A DNA stretch of 64,000 bases from Talpa occidentalis (GCF_014898055.3 NW_023600993.1:16582850-16646849); one strand, 5' to 3'. Positions 48,801 to 60,806 are shown, counted from the stretch's first letter. The notes: a model not told the origin generated them from the letters alone. Program-made: numbers and translations.

Positions 48801-49302
48801 AAGAAGATGCCTTAAGCAAGGGAGTTTTCTTAGACTTTGAAGTAGAAATTAGTTGTTGAGAATGATGCTTCAACAAGAGAGAAGGAGCCTGAATCTCTGG
48901 TGATTTCTCAGTCATTACACTATCTCAGAAAAGTAGGCATACTTTTTCCTGAGCCAGAAATAAACTTCAAACTCATAAAAGCTATTTTTATTTGGGTCTT
49001 ATCACTTGAGGCCAAACTTCATACTATGTGATTGAATACCTAAGTTAGAAATCATTCATTTATAATGAAATTTATTAATAATGAGAAAAAGAAAATAGAA
49101 CAGTGAGACCAATTTTTGAAAAAAAATCACAGAATATACAAGTAATAATCCAAAAGTCTGTGAAGAGGGATGATAATTATGAACAACGTTATATATCAAC
49201 ATTTTATCAACATTCCTGCCATTCTGCCAGCAGCACCTAATTGACCGTGAAAGGTTGTTACAGCAGGAATGCAGAGAAAGAATATTAACAATCAGCTTCC
49301 TA
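45894..49302. other. Repeat-poor AT-rich stretch
   Basis: More than 3 kb without a SINE, L1, MIR or other family I recognise, and no gene. A 22-bp direct repeat lies at 45984-46005 and 46015-46036. It could be old unique sequence or hold conserved non-coding elements; nothing in one sequence alone can decide. Confidence 0.45.
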
Positions 49303-49470
49303 TGCCCAAAATAGAATTTGATAGCTAATACTAAAGTAGGACTTTGTTTAAATTTTACAAATTGCCTTCATAAATTAGAATCATGCACGGAAGGGAAAGC
49401 AAAAATCAAAGATTTTCCCCCATACAGGTAGTTTTACCATGCTAGATCACAAGACTATATAACATTGTAC
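49303..49470 (+). repeat. Block A, copy 1 of a diverged local duplication
   Basis: Similar to 50142-50330. Both start 'tgcccaaa.tagaatt', share 'actaaagtaggactt', then 'ggaagggaaagcaaaaatca' and 'ctagatcacaagact'. Diverged by substitutions and indels. Confidence 0.75.
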
Positions 49471-49844
49471 CCACAAATATGGGTACAATGCAATATCTTG
49501 GGAAAAAACAGAAAATCCAAAGTTGCCCCTCCCGGCCCAAGAGATTATGAGAGAAAGAAGGAGGACAAAATTTGAATATACAATGGGGCTCCAAATAACC
49601 TCCTTCCCATCTCACTCTCTACAGGCAATGATTTTAGCAACCTTTTGATAATTGGAAGGAGATTGGTAACAGTCAGGTAAGTCCCTTCCTCTACTGTAGA
49701 GAATGATGATAATTTTGGTTATTATTTTATCTTTTCTGGACCATGTTGTGACCATTTCTAATTCTTCAGGTCTGTTTTGTTCAATTTTTTAGTATGCCAC
49801 CAGTTTACCTTCTCTTCCACCAGATGCCTTTCCACCAGATGCCC

Positions 49845-49932
49845 TAACAAAGGGGATTTCTAGTCAGAACATTGAAGAGCTACAGGGCTCTTCACTGTGA
49901 TAAAATGTGAAATGGGAGAACTAGGATTTGCT
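49845..49932 (+). repeat. Block B, copy 1 of a local duplication
   Basis: Nearly identical to 50766-50852: 'aaaggggatttctagtcaga' followed by 'acattgaa' and 'cactgtgataaaatgtgaaa', with only a few differences. The sequence resembles the MaLR internal region. Confidence 0.85.
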
Positions 49933-50141
49933 ATCCTTTGAGAATTTTCTCAAGTACTCTTTACCCAATTTCATTCAGGACAGTGTATCTAATTTCTCTA
50001 GGTCAAGACTCTCAAACTATGGATCTACCATCTGACTCAGTATGGAAACCTGAACGTTGCTCTGCATGAAATTCATTCATCTAAAAATGCTGCTTTGATA
50101 TATAGTCTTCTACTCCTACTATCATGTCACACATAAATTGA

Positions 50142-50330
50142 TGCCCAAAGTAGAATTCTGTAGCTAGTACTAAAGTAGGACTTGGTTCAAGAGGATTTCA
50201 CAAGTTATCTCAATAAATCAGAATCATGAAAGGAAGGGAAAGCAAAAATCAAAGATTCCCCCATATAGTTAAGAGTTACCTTGCTGCCTGCCACACTAGA
50301 TCACAAGACTAGGTAACATTGTTGTATGAT
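50142..50330 (+). repeat. Block A, copy 2
   Basis: Partner of 49303-49470, offset by about 840 bp. Confidence 0.75.
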
Positions 50331-50529
50331 TTTGCCTGAGTACAGCATATGAAAACATAAATGTGACCCCAAATAAGTTGCAGATTTATTAGCAAAGTAA
50401 AAAATTATTTGTATTTCATATAACCACATAAAATATTTCATTGAAGTACCTTTGCATTATAGTCCAGATGCAAAACTCCACATTTTGAGGTAGTTTATTA
50501 TAGAGTAATAGACATTTGTATTAATTTTT

Positions 50530-51050
50530 AGTATCTGGGAGTATGGTACTGCCATAAAAATCTAAAACATATAGACCAGGGTTTGGGACTGAGTCAATGC
50601 ACTGAAACTCAAAAGGCCTTGAGAAGAGTTAGTAAGAAGGCTGTTGGTAAGGGCATAGAAAATGCATGAAAATGTTAGAAATTGGATGAAATTGACAGTG
50701 AAGTTAACAACACTATTACTAGCAGGAGGTACACAGTAGGAAATATTCCCAATGAGTTCAAATTTAGCAAAGGGGATTTCTAGTCAGAACATTGAAAAAG
50801 CTACAGGGCTTTTCACTGTGATAAAATGTGAAATGAGAGAACTAGGATTTGCTTGAATTTCCACTCCTATCCCCCAGGAAAGAGAGAGTAGTTTTGTGGT
50901 TTTATAGGTCTACTTTGGAAAATTACACTGAATATACCAGAATAGAGGAAGTAGAAGAGGAAGTTGGTAAATTGAAATAAATTATACAATATCCCTGTGA
51001 CAGGATAAGAAGGACTGTGGTTACCAAGAAACTCAATTTCATCCAGATAC
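50530..51050 (+). mobile_element. MaLR-like (ERVL-MaLR) internal region, includes block B copy 2
   Basis: 'gagtatggtactgccataaa' (50541-50560) and 'taaaacatatagaccagggt' run in the order of the MaLR internal 'ggtactgctataac..aatgtggaagtgg' segment, followed by 'aaaggggatttctagtcaga' and 'aaaatgtgaaatgagagaac'. No intact reading frame. The block at 50766-50852 repeats 49845-49932. Class assignment is from memory of the family pattern. Confidence 0.45.
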
Positions 51051-52045
51051 TACTAGAATATCAGTACCTTGAAAGAGAGTCTTCGAGGTATCACAATAAT
51101 GTCCCTTTTCCTACAGTAATGTAGAAGTAGTAAAGTTTACCTCTTTAGAAGCTCAATATTGACCAATGGCCATTGAAAACCAGAGGACTTTTTGCAGAAT
51201 ATTCGAAACTGCTAGGAACAATGAGGTTAGGGCAATACCAAGGATGTTACTGTATGTGTCTGTGTGTTTGTGGTGGTATATGTTGGGGGAAGAAGACCCG
51301 CAAAACACAACTGAAATAAAATATACTCCTAGCTAGGCAGGGAATAGGATTCAAGTCATTTTGAAGGTGTTATGGGCAATAAAATATGCAACCTTTTGTC
51401 ATGAACAAAATGTGTATCTACAACAACTCCTAAAGGAAGTGGTCATTCAAGTTGACTCAGTTTTTCTGGGAAGAATGACACCTACACATCAAGTATGTAG
51501 AAATATCTAGATTCCATGAGGGCATACATAAGATGTTGGCAAAGAAGTAAAGTAAGTAATGTGAGTTCACTGAGCAGGTACCACTGGCCAATCTGTATGC
51601 TAAGAGCCCTTAAAGAGGTGACATACCATGCCTACTGTAGTACTGATAGCAAGCAGCAGATAGGGAGTGTAAGCATTAATCTAAATGACGAAAAATAGCA
51701 TGTTATTAAACCCTCACTAGCCCACTTTCCTGTAAGTTCTATTTATACTGTGCTAAGATTGGCAACACCAAAATAGAAACTGACACATTTAATTTTGCCA
51801 ATGATAGCTTCAAAAAAAAAAAAAAAAAAACAATGGGGCATATAAGTTTTTCAAAGTATTAGTTCAGCTACAAATCACAGAAAACATTCTCCAGCAAAAA
51901 TAATACCAAGTCAGCAAGTATTTTGTGCACATAAATTTATGGACCCAGAAGAATATGAAATAAAAAAAAAAACCTGCACACTTCCTGGAAATCTAAGAAT
52001 GAATCCAATGACACATTTTAAATCACTTGATGACTATGGACTTTA
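51051..52045. other. Unannotated stretch
   Basis: No gene or firm repeat. A poly(A) run lies at 51811-51830. It may be a continuation of the MaLR-like region, but I cannot show it. Confidence 0.4.
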
Positions 52046-52140
52046 CGAATTAGTACACTAAACCCCAGAAAGGCAAAGTGATTTACTCCAAAGAACAGAA
52101 TGAGTTAGCAGGCAAACTGGGCTTCTATATAGATTAAGTT
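52046..52140 (-). repeat. MIR-like fragment, reversed
   Basis: 'aaaccccagaaaggcaaagt' (52060-52079), then 'gatttactccaaagaacaga' and 'gcaggcaaactgggcttcta', resembles the antisense MIR tail ('gaggcacagagaggttaagtgacttgcccaag'). Confidence 0.45.
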
Positions 52141-52859
52141 TTATGGAATTTAGTATTCTGCTTCCATTGTACCATATTATTATTTTTTCTTAGTAGAATA
52201 AAAATTTAAAAAGTGCTTCCATGGGAAAGTGTATCCCTGGTATGAAAGAAAATATCAACTATGGCAAGTTCTCCTTTAGAAATCAAATTCCCCCATGGAC
52301 TGATAGCAAGACAATTAAATAGCTTCCACTTTTTTCCTCATGGGGATACCTTTTATCCATTTCATCACTGAGAATTGGTAGTACTTCTAACAGTAGCCAA
52401 TATTTATTGAATCACTTGACTTTTGCCAGAAACACAGCTAGATAACAGGCACACACCTGTTCAGGCACCCTTTGCCTGCAATGCCCACATGAATCTCAGA
52501 CTGCGAGTTTTGTGGAACGACCTGTCCACACCTACCAGGAGACTCAAGCTTCACAGATTATGATCCCTGCAGGGAGGCAGGGTGGGGAGGCAGGACAACG
52601 GACCACTAAAAGGAGCTTCATGTGGAAAGAGGGAAGGAAGCAGAGGGGACAAACCTTACTCCTCAACAAAACTGAGACAGTATTTAAGCCCCACACTCCT
52701 TTCTTGTCCCTACTTCATGGTAAGGTAAACTAATAAGAGAAACAAAACTAAATCCATAGCACCCTAACTACGATTAATTAATCAAAGCAAATTAAGCAAC
52801 ATAAATGCCTAGGATGCAAGGAACATCTGAACACAATATGGAAAAGCAAGAAAGAGAAG
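52141..52859. other. Unannotated stretch
   Basis: No gene seen. 52395-52460 has a weak antisense MIR-like motif ('atatttattgaatcacttga'). Confidence 0.4.
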
Positions 52860-54895
52860 AAAAAAGTTCTGGATCATATATAAAGGATACAGAAACTGAT
52901 GACCTATCAAACAAACAAACATTTTAAAGCAACAATATTTAAAATGCTATGTGAGACAGTAGAAGGTCGGGTAAAGACAGATAGACAGGCACAAGGTATT
53001 AAAAAGGAGATCCAGAAACAGAGTTCATCACCAAAAAGATTGAAAATGTTAGAAGAACACAAAATGAGACTGTGAATGAAATGAAGTTAAATATAGAAAG
53101 ATCTTTAAATAGAGTTAAACTGGTAGAAGAAATTCAAAAATAGATGACTCAAATGTATAAGTCACCCAATTAGAAAAAGAGTGAGATATAAGACATAGGA
53201 AATATGAGGAAACGCTGAGAAATATCAGACTAAACTAGAAAACATAAGAATAACACATGTTCCAGAAAGTGAGACAAGGAGCAGAGATTCTATTCAAAGA
53301 AATAATTGCTGAGAATTTCCCACATCTAAAGAATGAATCAAGCATGGATGTCCAGGAGGCAGAGAGTACACCCAAATTTCTAAATGCAAACTGAATTACA
53401 ATAAGACACATCATGTTTAAATTAATAAAAGTCAAAGATGAAAAAAATACAGGAAACCAGGGAAAAGCATATTACTCACAAAGGCTTCCAAATTAGGTTT
53501 TCATCAGACTTTACCCCAGGCACTCTACAGGCAAGGAGAGAGTAGAATGAGGTGTTCACAATTCTTAAACCAAGAAGCTGCTCACTAAGGCTAGTCTATC
53601 CGGCAAAATTATCATTCACAGATGAAGATAAAATAAAGGTTTTCTCAGACAACAAGAAGCCAGCGGAGCTTATCACCACGAGACCTGCCCTACAAGAGAT
53701 GCTGGAAGGATTTCTTCTACAAGAAAAATGAAACTTTACACACTGAGTAAAATGACAGCAGGAAAACAAACTCAGAAGCCTGAGTAGGAATGAGTCAACA
53801 CCAAAATTCTAGTGGGGAGGTGAAATGGATAGAATCTTTATAGTTCAATGTCAAAGAGGTGATACCAGCTCATAAAGGACATTTTAAGACATAGTGAGTT
53901 TTGTTTGTTTGATAGGTCATTTTGTCTCTTTGATAGAGCATTCAGGAAAAAGAAATGAAGATACTGAGAGAATCACTAGGGAAAGCCACCCAAATGAAAG
54001 AGCAGAAAGAAATAAATGAGAAAAAAGGACAATTGAAAAACAAAACAATAAAAAAGTAAAATGGAATGACTGATAATAAACAGTATATAGCAATAATCAT
54101 CCTAAATGTAAATAATCTGAACACACAAATTAGAAGGCATAGAATGCCAAATTGGGTTAAAAAGTTTCAGCCATCTCTGTTTTGCTTATAAGAAAGCCAT
54201 TTTAAAGATAAAAGAAAAACAAACATAAAGTACAAGTCACAGCAAGGTGCTACAAACCAGTAACACAGAGAGGAAATTGGAACTGTTATTCCCATAATGG
54301 ATAAGCTACACTTTTATCCACAACAAAGATAACCATTGACAAAAAAAAATGGATACTATATAATGATCAAGGAAAAAACATCATCAAGAAGATATAATCT
54401 GTGGCAATATTTATGCATTAGACACACAGGGGCACTTAGTTATACACAGCAATTATTAAAAGACCTAAAAGAAAATATTGACAAAAATACAGTTGTCTTT
54501 GGAGATCTCAGCACACCACTAACACAAAGGGTAGATCATCCAAACAGAAAATTTACAAAGAAAAAAAGGCCTTAAATGAAGTGTTGCACCAAAAGGATTT
54601 AGCAGCCATTTATACAGCTCTCAATTCCCAAAGAAATGAATACATATTCTTCTCAAGTGCTCATGAAATAATCTCAAGAATAGATCATATACTGTGACAT
54701 AAAACAAGTCTCAGAGAAACATGAAAATAGAAATTACCTCAAGCATCTTCTCAGATCACATTATAAGCTAAGAACTAACCCAAAAAAGAATCCAAAGTAA
54801 CCCAAAAGGTATAGTCTAAGCAATACTTCTGAATAACTTCCAGTTCAATGAAGAAATCAAATATTATCTAGCATATAGGACATATATACACATAT
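52860..54895 (+). mobile_element. Old L1, ORF1 and ORF2 endonuclease part
   Basis: ORF1-type sequence at about 53030-53700 ('aataattgctgagaatttcc' at 53301-53320, 'aagaagctgctcactaaggc' near 53572) is followed by ORF2 endonuclease sequence at about 54070-54890. The latter includes a degraded 'GDFNTPLS'-type motif, read here as GDLSTPLTQRVDHPNRK near 54498-54548. The 'tcctgacttcaaactata'-type reverse-transcriptase region is not reached. Many stops and frameshifts. Both ends are approximate. Confidence 0.82.
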
Positions 54896-56521
54896 ATCTA
54901 ATATGGGTACATTACACATATATTTAAATCACATTATAAATTTAATTTACCACCTGTGTGGATAGAAAGAAGTCTGTGAAAGTCTCTTCTTTTTCCCTTG
55001 AAAAGTTGTCTATGTATTATTCATAGTGGAGACAAACTGGTCTGCTCTTATAGAAAATGCATCTCTGCCAATGCAATTGCTCTCACTTTCATGATGGATT
55101 CCACCAGATGTATCTGTAGAAAGCTTCTCTATTCCTACATATGGCATCCTGTGTTGAGAGCCATCAGTCTTTGCTTTCATGCACACTAAAATTCACTGAG
55201 TGTGCCTCCTGCTATCAAAGACTGCTTAAAAGAAGAGGATGTTTTATTACTTGTTCACTATAATCTACTTTGTTGATTCTTGTCATTGCCCTGCTTTAGA
55301 GGAAGAATAATGATGTTCTTCTGCAGGTAGTATTATGATGCTTGGACTCATTTTTTTTAACAAGCATTTTCTTCTATTTCAGTGACTGTAAATGTTTCAT
55401 TCAATACTCTACAACCCCCTGAGTTTGGCAGGCAGTTCCTGTTGGGATGTGTACTTCTTAGTGATGTTTCCATTTTTTCATTTTTTAGAATTATCAATTT
55501 CTCTTGCATTCTACACAAAACTACAGCATGAAACAGTGGTATAAAAATGAACCCAAATCTGTAAGTCTCTTCCTACCCACCCCAGAAAGAAATATTGTTC
55601 CAATCAAAAGCACTAGAAAATAAAGAATTGTTAGGGGAGATAAATTGCACCATCTAGCAAGTATGAATCATATTCTGTGCCACAAGGCATACTGCCTGAA
55701 AGTATATTGTCTGAAGTAAGAGAGCCTATGAACTTGAGCGAATTAACTAAAAGGAGATTTTCTCCAGGGAATCTAGTGACTGATGCTGTAACCAAAGAGG
55801 GTTTTGAAGAACGGTCAAATGTTTTACTAATGGCTGTTGCTACTTGTCACAATATCTTTACACTGGCCTAATACAATTAACGAATCAAAGGGGTTCAGAA
55901 GATTAAAATTGCTGACATGTCTGAAACAGAGCTCTGTTTCAACAATCAAAAGAAATTGCATCCTTTACAAAGAGAGTTGGGAACTAGGACAAGTATTCAC
56001 TTTTACAGACAACCCTTAGACACCGATCATTGATAAGAAATCACTTTTAAAGTAACTCCTAGACACTAATCATTCATTCATTTGCACATGTAGGGGCTAT
56101 GGTGACAGGCAGAAGGAACAATGATCTTCTGTATATCAGAATCATGGAATAGAATCACTGAATGACACTTCTCGATTGTGGATAAAGTGCCAATTAGTTC
56201 ATGTTAAGACACTTATGGCAAACTCAATGATTATTGCCTATTGCCTTTTTATCTTCAGAACCTGTGAACTTACCTAGTTGAACTGTGTACAACTGTGCTA
56301 TTGCATTACTTTAAATCATCATAATAACTTTGTTTTACTTTATATAATCATAAATAAATCATAATAACTGAAACTGTGTTATTACCAGGTGCTTAGTCAT
56401 TCTTTACAGGATAAACCACACCTAGAATTCTCACAAAATTAGACATCCTTAGATCTCACCTTGAGAAATTTTAATTTTCTACATCTGGAGCAGGGAACAG
56501 GTATTTGCAGCTATAAAAGGT
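54896..56521. other. Unannotated AT-rich stretch
   Basis: No gene or firm repeat. ORFs at 54998-55189 and 55677-55871 show no domain. Confidence 0.45.
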
Positions 56522-56537
56522 TCTATGGTTATTCTTT

Positions 56538-56811
56538 TTTTTTTTTTGGAAGATTTATTTATTTATGCATAAAAGAACTGGGGTACAGGCCAGAGGTGTG
56601 GGGGTGGCGAGAGGATTCACCAGAGACAGAGGGGAGTAGAACAGGCAGATCTACTGAAATACACTGCTGAGGGGAGCAGCAGGCGAGACAGGAGAGGTCT
56701 GCTGTGCCATGCGGGTAGCTCCCTGGCCAGCCAGGGATGGAACTTGTGCTACAGTGGCTGGGGACAGCTTCATAGGTTGTGTCTTAACTCCTTTTGCCAC
56801 TAGGGAGCCCC
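56538..56811 (-). mobile_element. tRNA-derived T+ SINE, reversed
   Basis: Complete reversed copy with a perfect 16-bp duplication 'tctatggttattcttt' (56522-56537 and 56812-56827). The reversed tail begins with a T run followed by 'ggaagatttatttatttatg'. Confidence 0.95.
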
Positions 56812-57097
56812 TCTATGGTTATTCTTTCTCACTCTCTACCTGAGTTGAAAACCACTGGTATCGATCAACATGAGGTCATAAGGTAGGTTAGAATGGCACA
56901 TATTCAGAGATAGAGCTATTATAAGATTTCATCCTAAAATGGATGTGTATTCAAACTAATACAGTGACACATGAGGGTTCCATGTTGGTTGTTGGTACTC
57001 TTAGTAGAATATTTTATAGTTTCTGAATGTTGGAGTCTGTAAAGAGCTCTATTTCACTAGGAATCATTCAAGAAAAGATGAGGAACAGCAAGAACAT

Positions 57098-57113
57098 AGA
57101 AATACAGAAATAT
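57098..57113. repeat. Left target-site duplication of a short L1
   Basis: 'agaaatacagaaatat', repeated exactly at 57273-57288, bounding the L1 piece between them. Confidence 0.92.
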
Positions 57114-57272
57114 TTTCACTTTCTTATAGTTATTCATCAAAATCAACAAAAAACTATGAACCAGAGACACTTTTAGGGGGGCGGGGACGGGAGGGGAGGG
57201 ATTGGGGTCAGAATGGGGGGGCTGCAATTGTATGGGGAATATAACAATAAAATTTATAAAAAAAAAAAAAAA
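57114..57272 (+). mobile_element. Very short twin-primed L1 insertion (3' UTR only)
   Basis: 57114-57137 is the exact reverse complement of the L1 segment at 4089-4112. From 57138 ('caaaatcaacaaaaaactat') the sequence continues forward through the L1 3' UTR, with its G-rich run (57175-57225) and AATAAA, into a poly(A) tail. So 24 bp of 5' inversion is joined to about 115 bp of forward 3' UTR plus tail. A perfect 16-bp duplication flanks it, which indicates a recent event. Confidence 0.92.
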
Positions 57273-57288
57273 AGAAATACAGAAATAT

Positions 57289-58203
57289 GCCCCAACTGTC
57301 AACTTGGTAAATATAGATTTACTAAACACGAATGAGAGCTTCTATTTAGTAAGCTCAAACAGATGCAAGCTGAGCAATAATTGGGCTTTAGACACCTGGA
57401 CTAGACACAGAAAAGAGAGGAATCCAGTACAGGGATGCAAAAGCTACTGAGCACACACATGAATGACAAGTCATCAAATGCCATCATCTCCAGAATGTGA
57501 AAAAAGCCACATAGAAGTGACTGGAAACTAATGGATCAGGCACTATTTGATTCTTTTCCCAATTTAGCATCTTGACATTTTGTTCAATAACTACTGATTC
57601 ACTATATATTCCCTTTCAGTGGCTCAGTGAATTGAACAAATGGTTTTGTTGCTAGACTTATACAGTGTTGGTAGATGGCAGACTTGAACCCATAAACAGT
57701 AGAAGGCATCAGATCAAACTTTTATTTTCCCTTTTATTTCTTCTGACCATCTTCCAAACGCTTTTGCCCAAGGCTCTCATGAAAATCTGAACAATAAAAC
57801 ATGTGTTTGACTCATTGTTCTGTGGGTTTTATAAAGCATGGGGACTCAGGCTGGGTTTATAGGCCAAAGAACACACTACCAACTCGTGAAAAGCAGAGGG
57901 AATGCTACATCTGTGCTCATGCTGGCTTGTCTACTTTAATCAAATGCACTCCAGTCATTAAAAATTAGAAACATTGACTGCAATAATACAGCTAAATCAA
58001 TTGGACATTTTAAAACTGCATCTACCTTAATCTCAAGGGTTTAAAACAAAATTTACTTGACTTAAATATTAATAAAATTAAGATGCTGCTGCAAAAGTCA
58101 ACAAATAGACTAAAGTTAACATGCAAATTCAAACGAAGTGGCAGTTTCCTGAACTTAGAAACTGTTAAGGCTGTTGTTTAATAAGGTATTAGTTATTACC
58201 TTT
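57289..58203. other. Unannotated AT-rich stretch
   Basis: No gene or recognised repeat seen. Confidence 0.5.
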
Positions 58204-58232
58204 AAATCTGGTTAACTTTAGGGCCTCCCCGG

Positions 58233-58243
58233 TGGCGCAGCGG
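58233..58243 (+). promoter_or_regulatory. Pol III A box of the SINE
   Basis: 'tggcgcagcgg' fits the tRNA A-box consensus TRGYNNANNNG. Confidence 0.75.
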
Positions 58244-58286
58244 TTGAGCGCTGGGTTGCGAAGCTGCGCGCGGCCTCTGCGGCGCC

Positions 58287-58297
58287 TGTTCGATCCC
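58287..58297 (+). promoter_or_regulatory. Pol III B box of the SINE
   Basis: 'tgttcgatccc' fits the B-box consensus GGTTCGANTCC with small differences, 44 bp downstream of the A box, a tRNA-like spacing. Confidence 0.78.
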
Positions 58298-58753
58298 CGG
58301 CTGCTCCCCGGCCACCAGAGGAGGGTCCCACATGGCGCGCAGACCTCTCCTGCCGCCCGCTGCTCCCCTCAGCAGTGTACTTCGGTCCTTCTGCCTGCTC
58401 TGCTCCCCGCTCTGGCTCTGGTGAATTCTCTCGCCCTCCCGCGCTTCTGACTGTACCCAGTGCATGTATAAACAAAACAAACAAACAAACCAGCAAACAA
58501 ATAAATAAAGCATGCCTCTATAAAAAAAAATAAATAAATAAATAAATCTGGTTAACTTTAGCTGCAGAATTAAATCTTTCTTTTTGAATAAATTATAAGC
58601 AGAATGATTTCTGTATTTCATAGTCTGGGAAATTAAAATAATTAATGAATAACTACAAGAAATCTTTTCAGTAATTAACAACTTTGGACCAATCATTTTC
58701 CTCTAACCATAAGAAACCAGAAGAAAAAATGCACAAAAATATTACACATCATA

Positions 58754-59000
58754 GGGTCTTCCCTGTTGGTCTGGGGGTTAAGTCTCAGAGCTATCATTGC
58801 TATGGCCTGAGTTCAATCCCCAGCCAAGAAGCTAATCCACATATGGTACAGCAGACCTCTCCTATCTTGCCTGCTGTTCCCCTTAGCAGTGTATTTCAGT
58901 AGATCCACCTGATCTGCTCCCCACTCTGTCTCTGATGAACCCTCTGATCCCCTACACTTCTGGCCTATACTTCAGTTCTTCCACACAAAATTAAAAAAAT
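58754..59000 (+). mobile_element. SINE with variant head (type III)
   Basis: Shares with the copy at 13783 the head 'ggggttaagtctcagagcta' and 'tatggcctgagttcaatccc' and a short tail ending 'cagttcttccacacaaaatt' without AAATAAATAAATCTTT. The body is the usual one. Imperfect flanks 'attacacatcata' (58741-58753) and 'atacaccatcaca' (59001-59013) suggest an older insertion. Confidence 0.86.
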
Positions 59001-59013
59001 ATACACCATCACA

Positions 59014-60792
59014 GTTTTTGGAAGACATAAAAGAATGATAATGATAGGTAGTAATTTGACTCACACTGTTTTTTCTTATCAAAATCGTACTTTACTAATA
59101 TTATCAATTTATATAAATCATCTTTATTTCATAATTATTTTTGCTTGTTACATAAGTATTAGTACTTAACATGAATACTTTCAGATTTAGCCTTATTTTT
59201 ACTATGTAATAAATATGTAATATGTAAATAAATAAATAAATAAATATGTAAATAAATAAGGGCTGGACAGCTGTAGATGCAATTTAGAACATGAACCTAT
59301 ATAAGTTATATATAGAAAACTTGTGCACAGATGATCTAGAGATATGATTTCCAGTCTCTGGAAATAATAAAAACTGAAAGGAGTGTCAGGAAATATAGCT
59401 TCTATTGTTGGTAAAACTGTTTTACTCGGGAGTTTAAATGTCCCTTTTCCAATGGAAGAAAATATAGAAGCAATTTTCTATCAAGTTTGTGATTTTTTTA
59501 GTGTATCTACACCTGAACACATGATGGTATAATACAACAGACATTGTGAACATGCTTAGCAAGTATGGAATTTTATCCTGTACTTCAACTTATGAGCTGG
59601 GTATTCTTAGTCAACCATATTAATCTCTCTGTCTCATGTGTACAAGTGAGGGAACAGATTAGGCTAGAATGACCAACTATTTTCACAATTGCCAATAGGG
59701 GTGGCTTGGAGGAAGTTGCTTGGTTCTCTGTGATGAAATAGTTTGTGGGCTTGGATCATAGATCAGTAGGTAAGAATGCAGGTAGAGTATGGGAATTGGC
59801 AATTCAAATGCTGCTTATTTTCCACTCCTGAACTAGTTGATCCATACGTAATTTCTAGTTCTAAACCAATCTGACTCTATAAATTAACATCAAAATAATA
59901 GGAATGCTGAAACAATTAATTAGAAATCATTTGACAGATTCTAGGAAAGGTCCCAGTACTTTAAAACACCACCTTCAAATGTGTCGCCTCAAACAGTATT
60001 TAAATTTCTCTAGTTGCACATTCTTTGATTAAGTTGATGAAAGAAGTTATTATCATATTGATCTAATCATTAACATCCTGGTTTAAATGAACTGATCAAT
60101 ATAGCTAATTAATGATGATAGAAGACCTTGGAGGGGTTACAATTCTAACCAATTTTATCTTCACAGTAAATTTTAGGTTTATGATAATGTTTGTATAAGT
60201 CAAAAAAGAAAAATAAATCTTATGTTCAGGATATTAATGACAGTACAAATAGTGCAGAGTGAAATAGACAGTGGCCACTCCAGGGAGCAGGAGAACATTG
60301 ATCTTGTCTTACTGACAAATAATAGGAGTATGTTTAGAAGTCAGGGATATGTTGGTGGGAGATCGACAAATGACACAGGGATACAAAAGAAAACTCATCT
60401 GTTTCTGCAGTGTTATTTGGGAACTGCTGAAGGAAGTAAGAAAAATTGACTCTTCTTCAAGAATGAATAAATCAATAGAGATCATTTCTACCACCAAGGA
60501 TGAAAGTTCATTGTTTTGCTCTGTTAATCTATATCAAAAGAATTAAATATAAATACAATAGTCCATACATCAGATGTAGAATCACGAATCCCAGCCATTG
60601 TATTGGTTATTGATTTTCATTTACTCTTAATATAATTAAATTGAGAGCAGCAATAAAGCTAATAATACAAATATCATAATCATTAATATTGCAAATGGAT
60701 TAACGAGGAAAATTCAAAAGCAAATATTCTTTTGGACCATTTAAAATTAAATATTTATAGAAGTTGGATGAAAATTTAAAACTCTGTCATTT
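59014..60792. other. Unannotated AT-rich stretch
   Basis: No gene or firm repeat. An (AAAT)n-like low-complexity tract lies at 59217-59260. ORFs at 60222-60546 have no recognised domain. Confidence 0.45.
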
Positions 60793-60806
60793 AAATCTAG
60801 CATGGG

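Larger units (their letters stand above)
58221..58543 (+). mobile_element. Young GC-rich T+ SINE (tail type I)
   Basis: The best-preserved copy. Head 'gggcctccccggtggcgcag', intact A and B boxes, CpG-rich body with many CG dinucleotides still undecayed, and a tail with 'actgtacccagtgcatgtat', AAAC repeats, 'aataaagcatgcctctata', then AAAT repeats. Perfect 17-bp duplication 'aaatctggttaacttta' (58204-58220 and 58544-58560). The retained CpGs and exact flanks argue for a recent insertion. The 164-codon minus-strand ORF across it is a translation of the repeat. Confidence 0.96.

Noticed and set aside
58202..58696. 164-codon minus-strand ORF
   Set aside because: It is a translation of the young SINE and its A-rich tail; the same peptide pattern recurs at every SINE copy.
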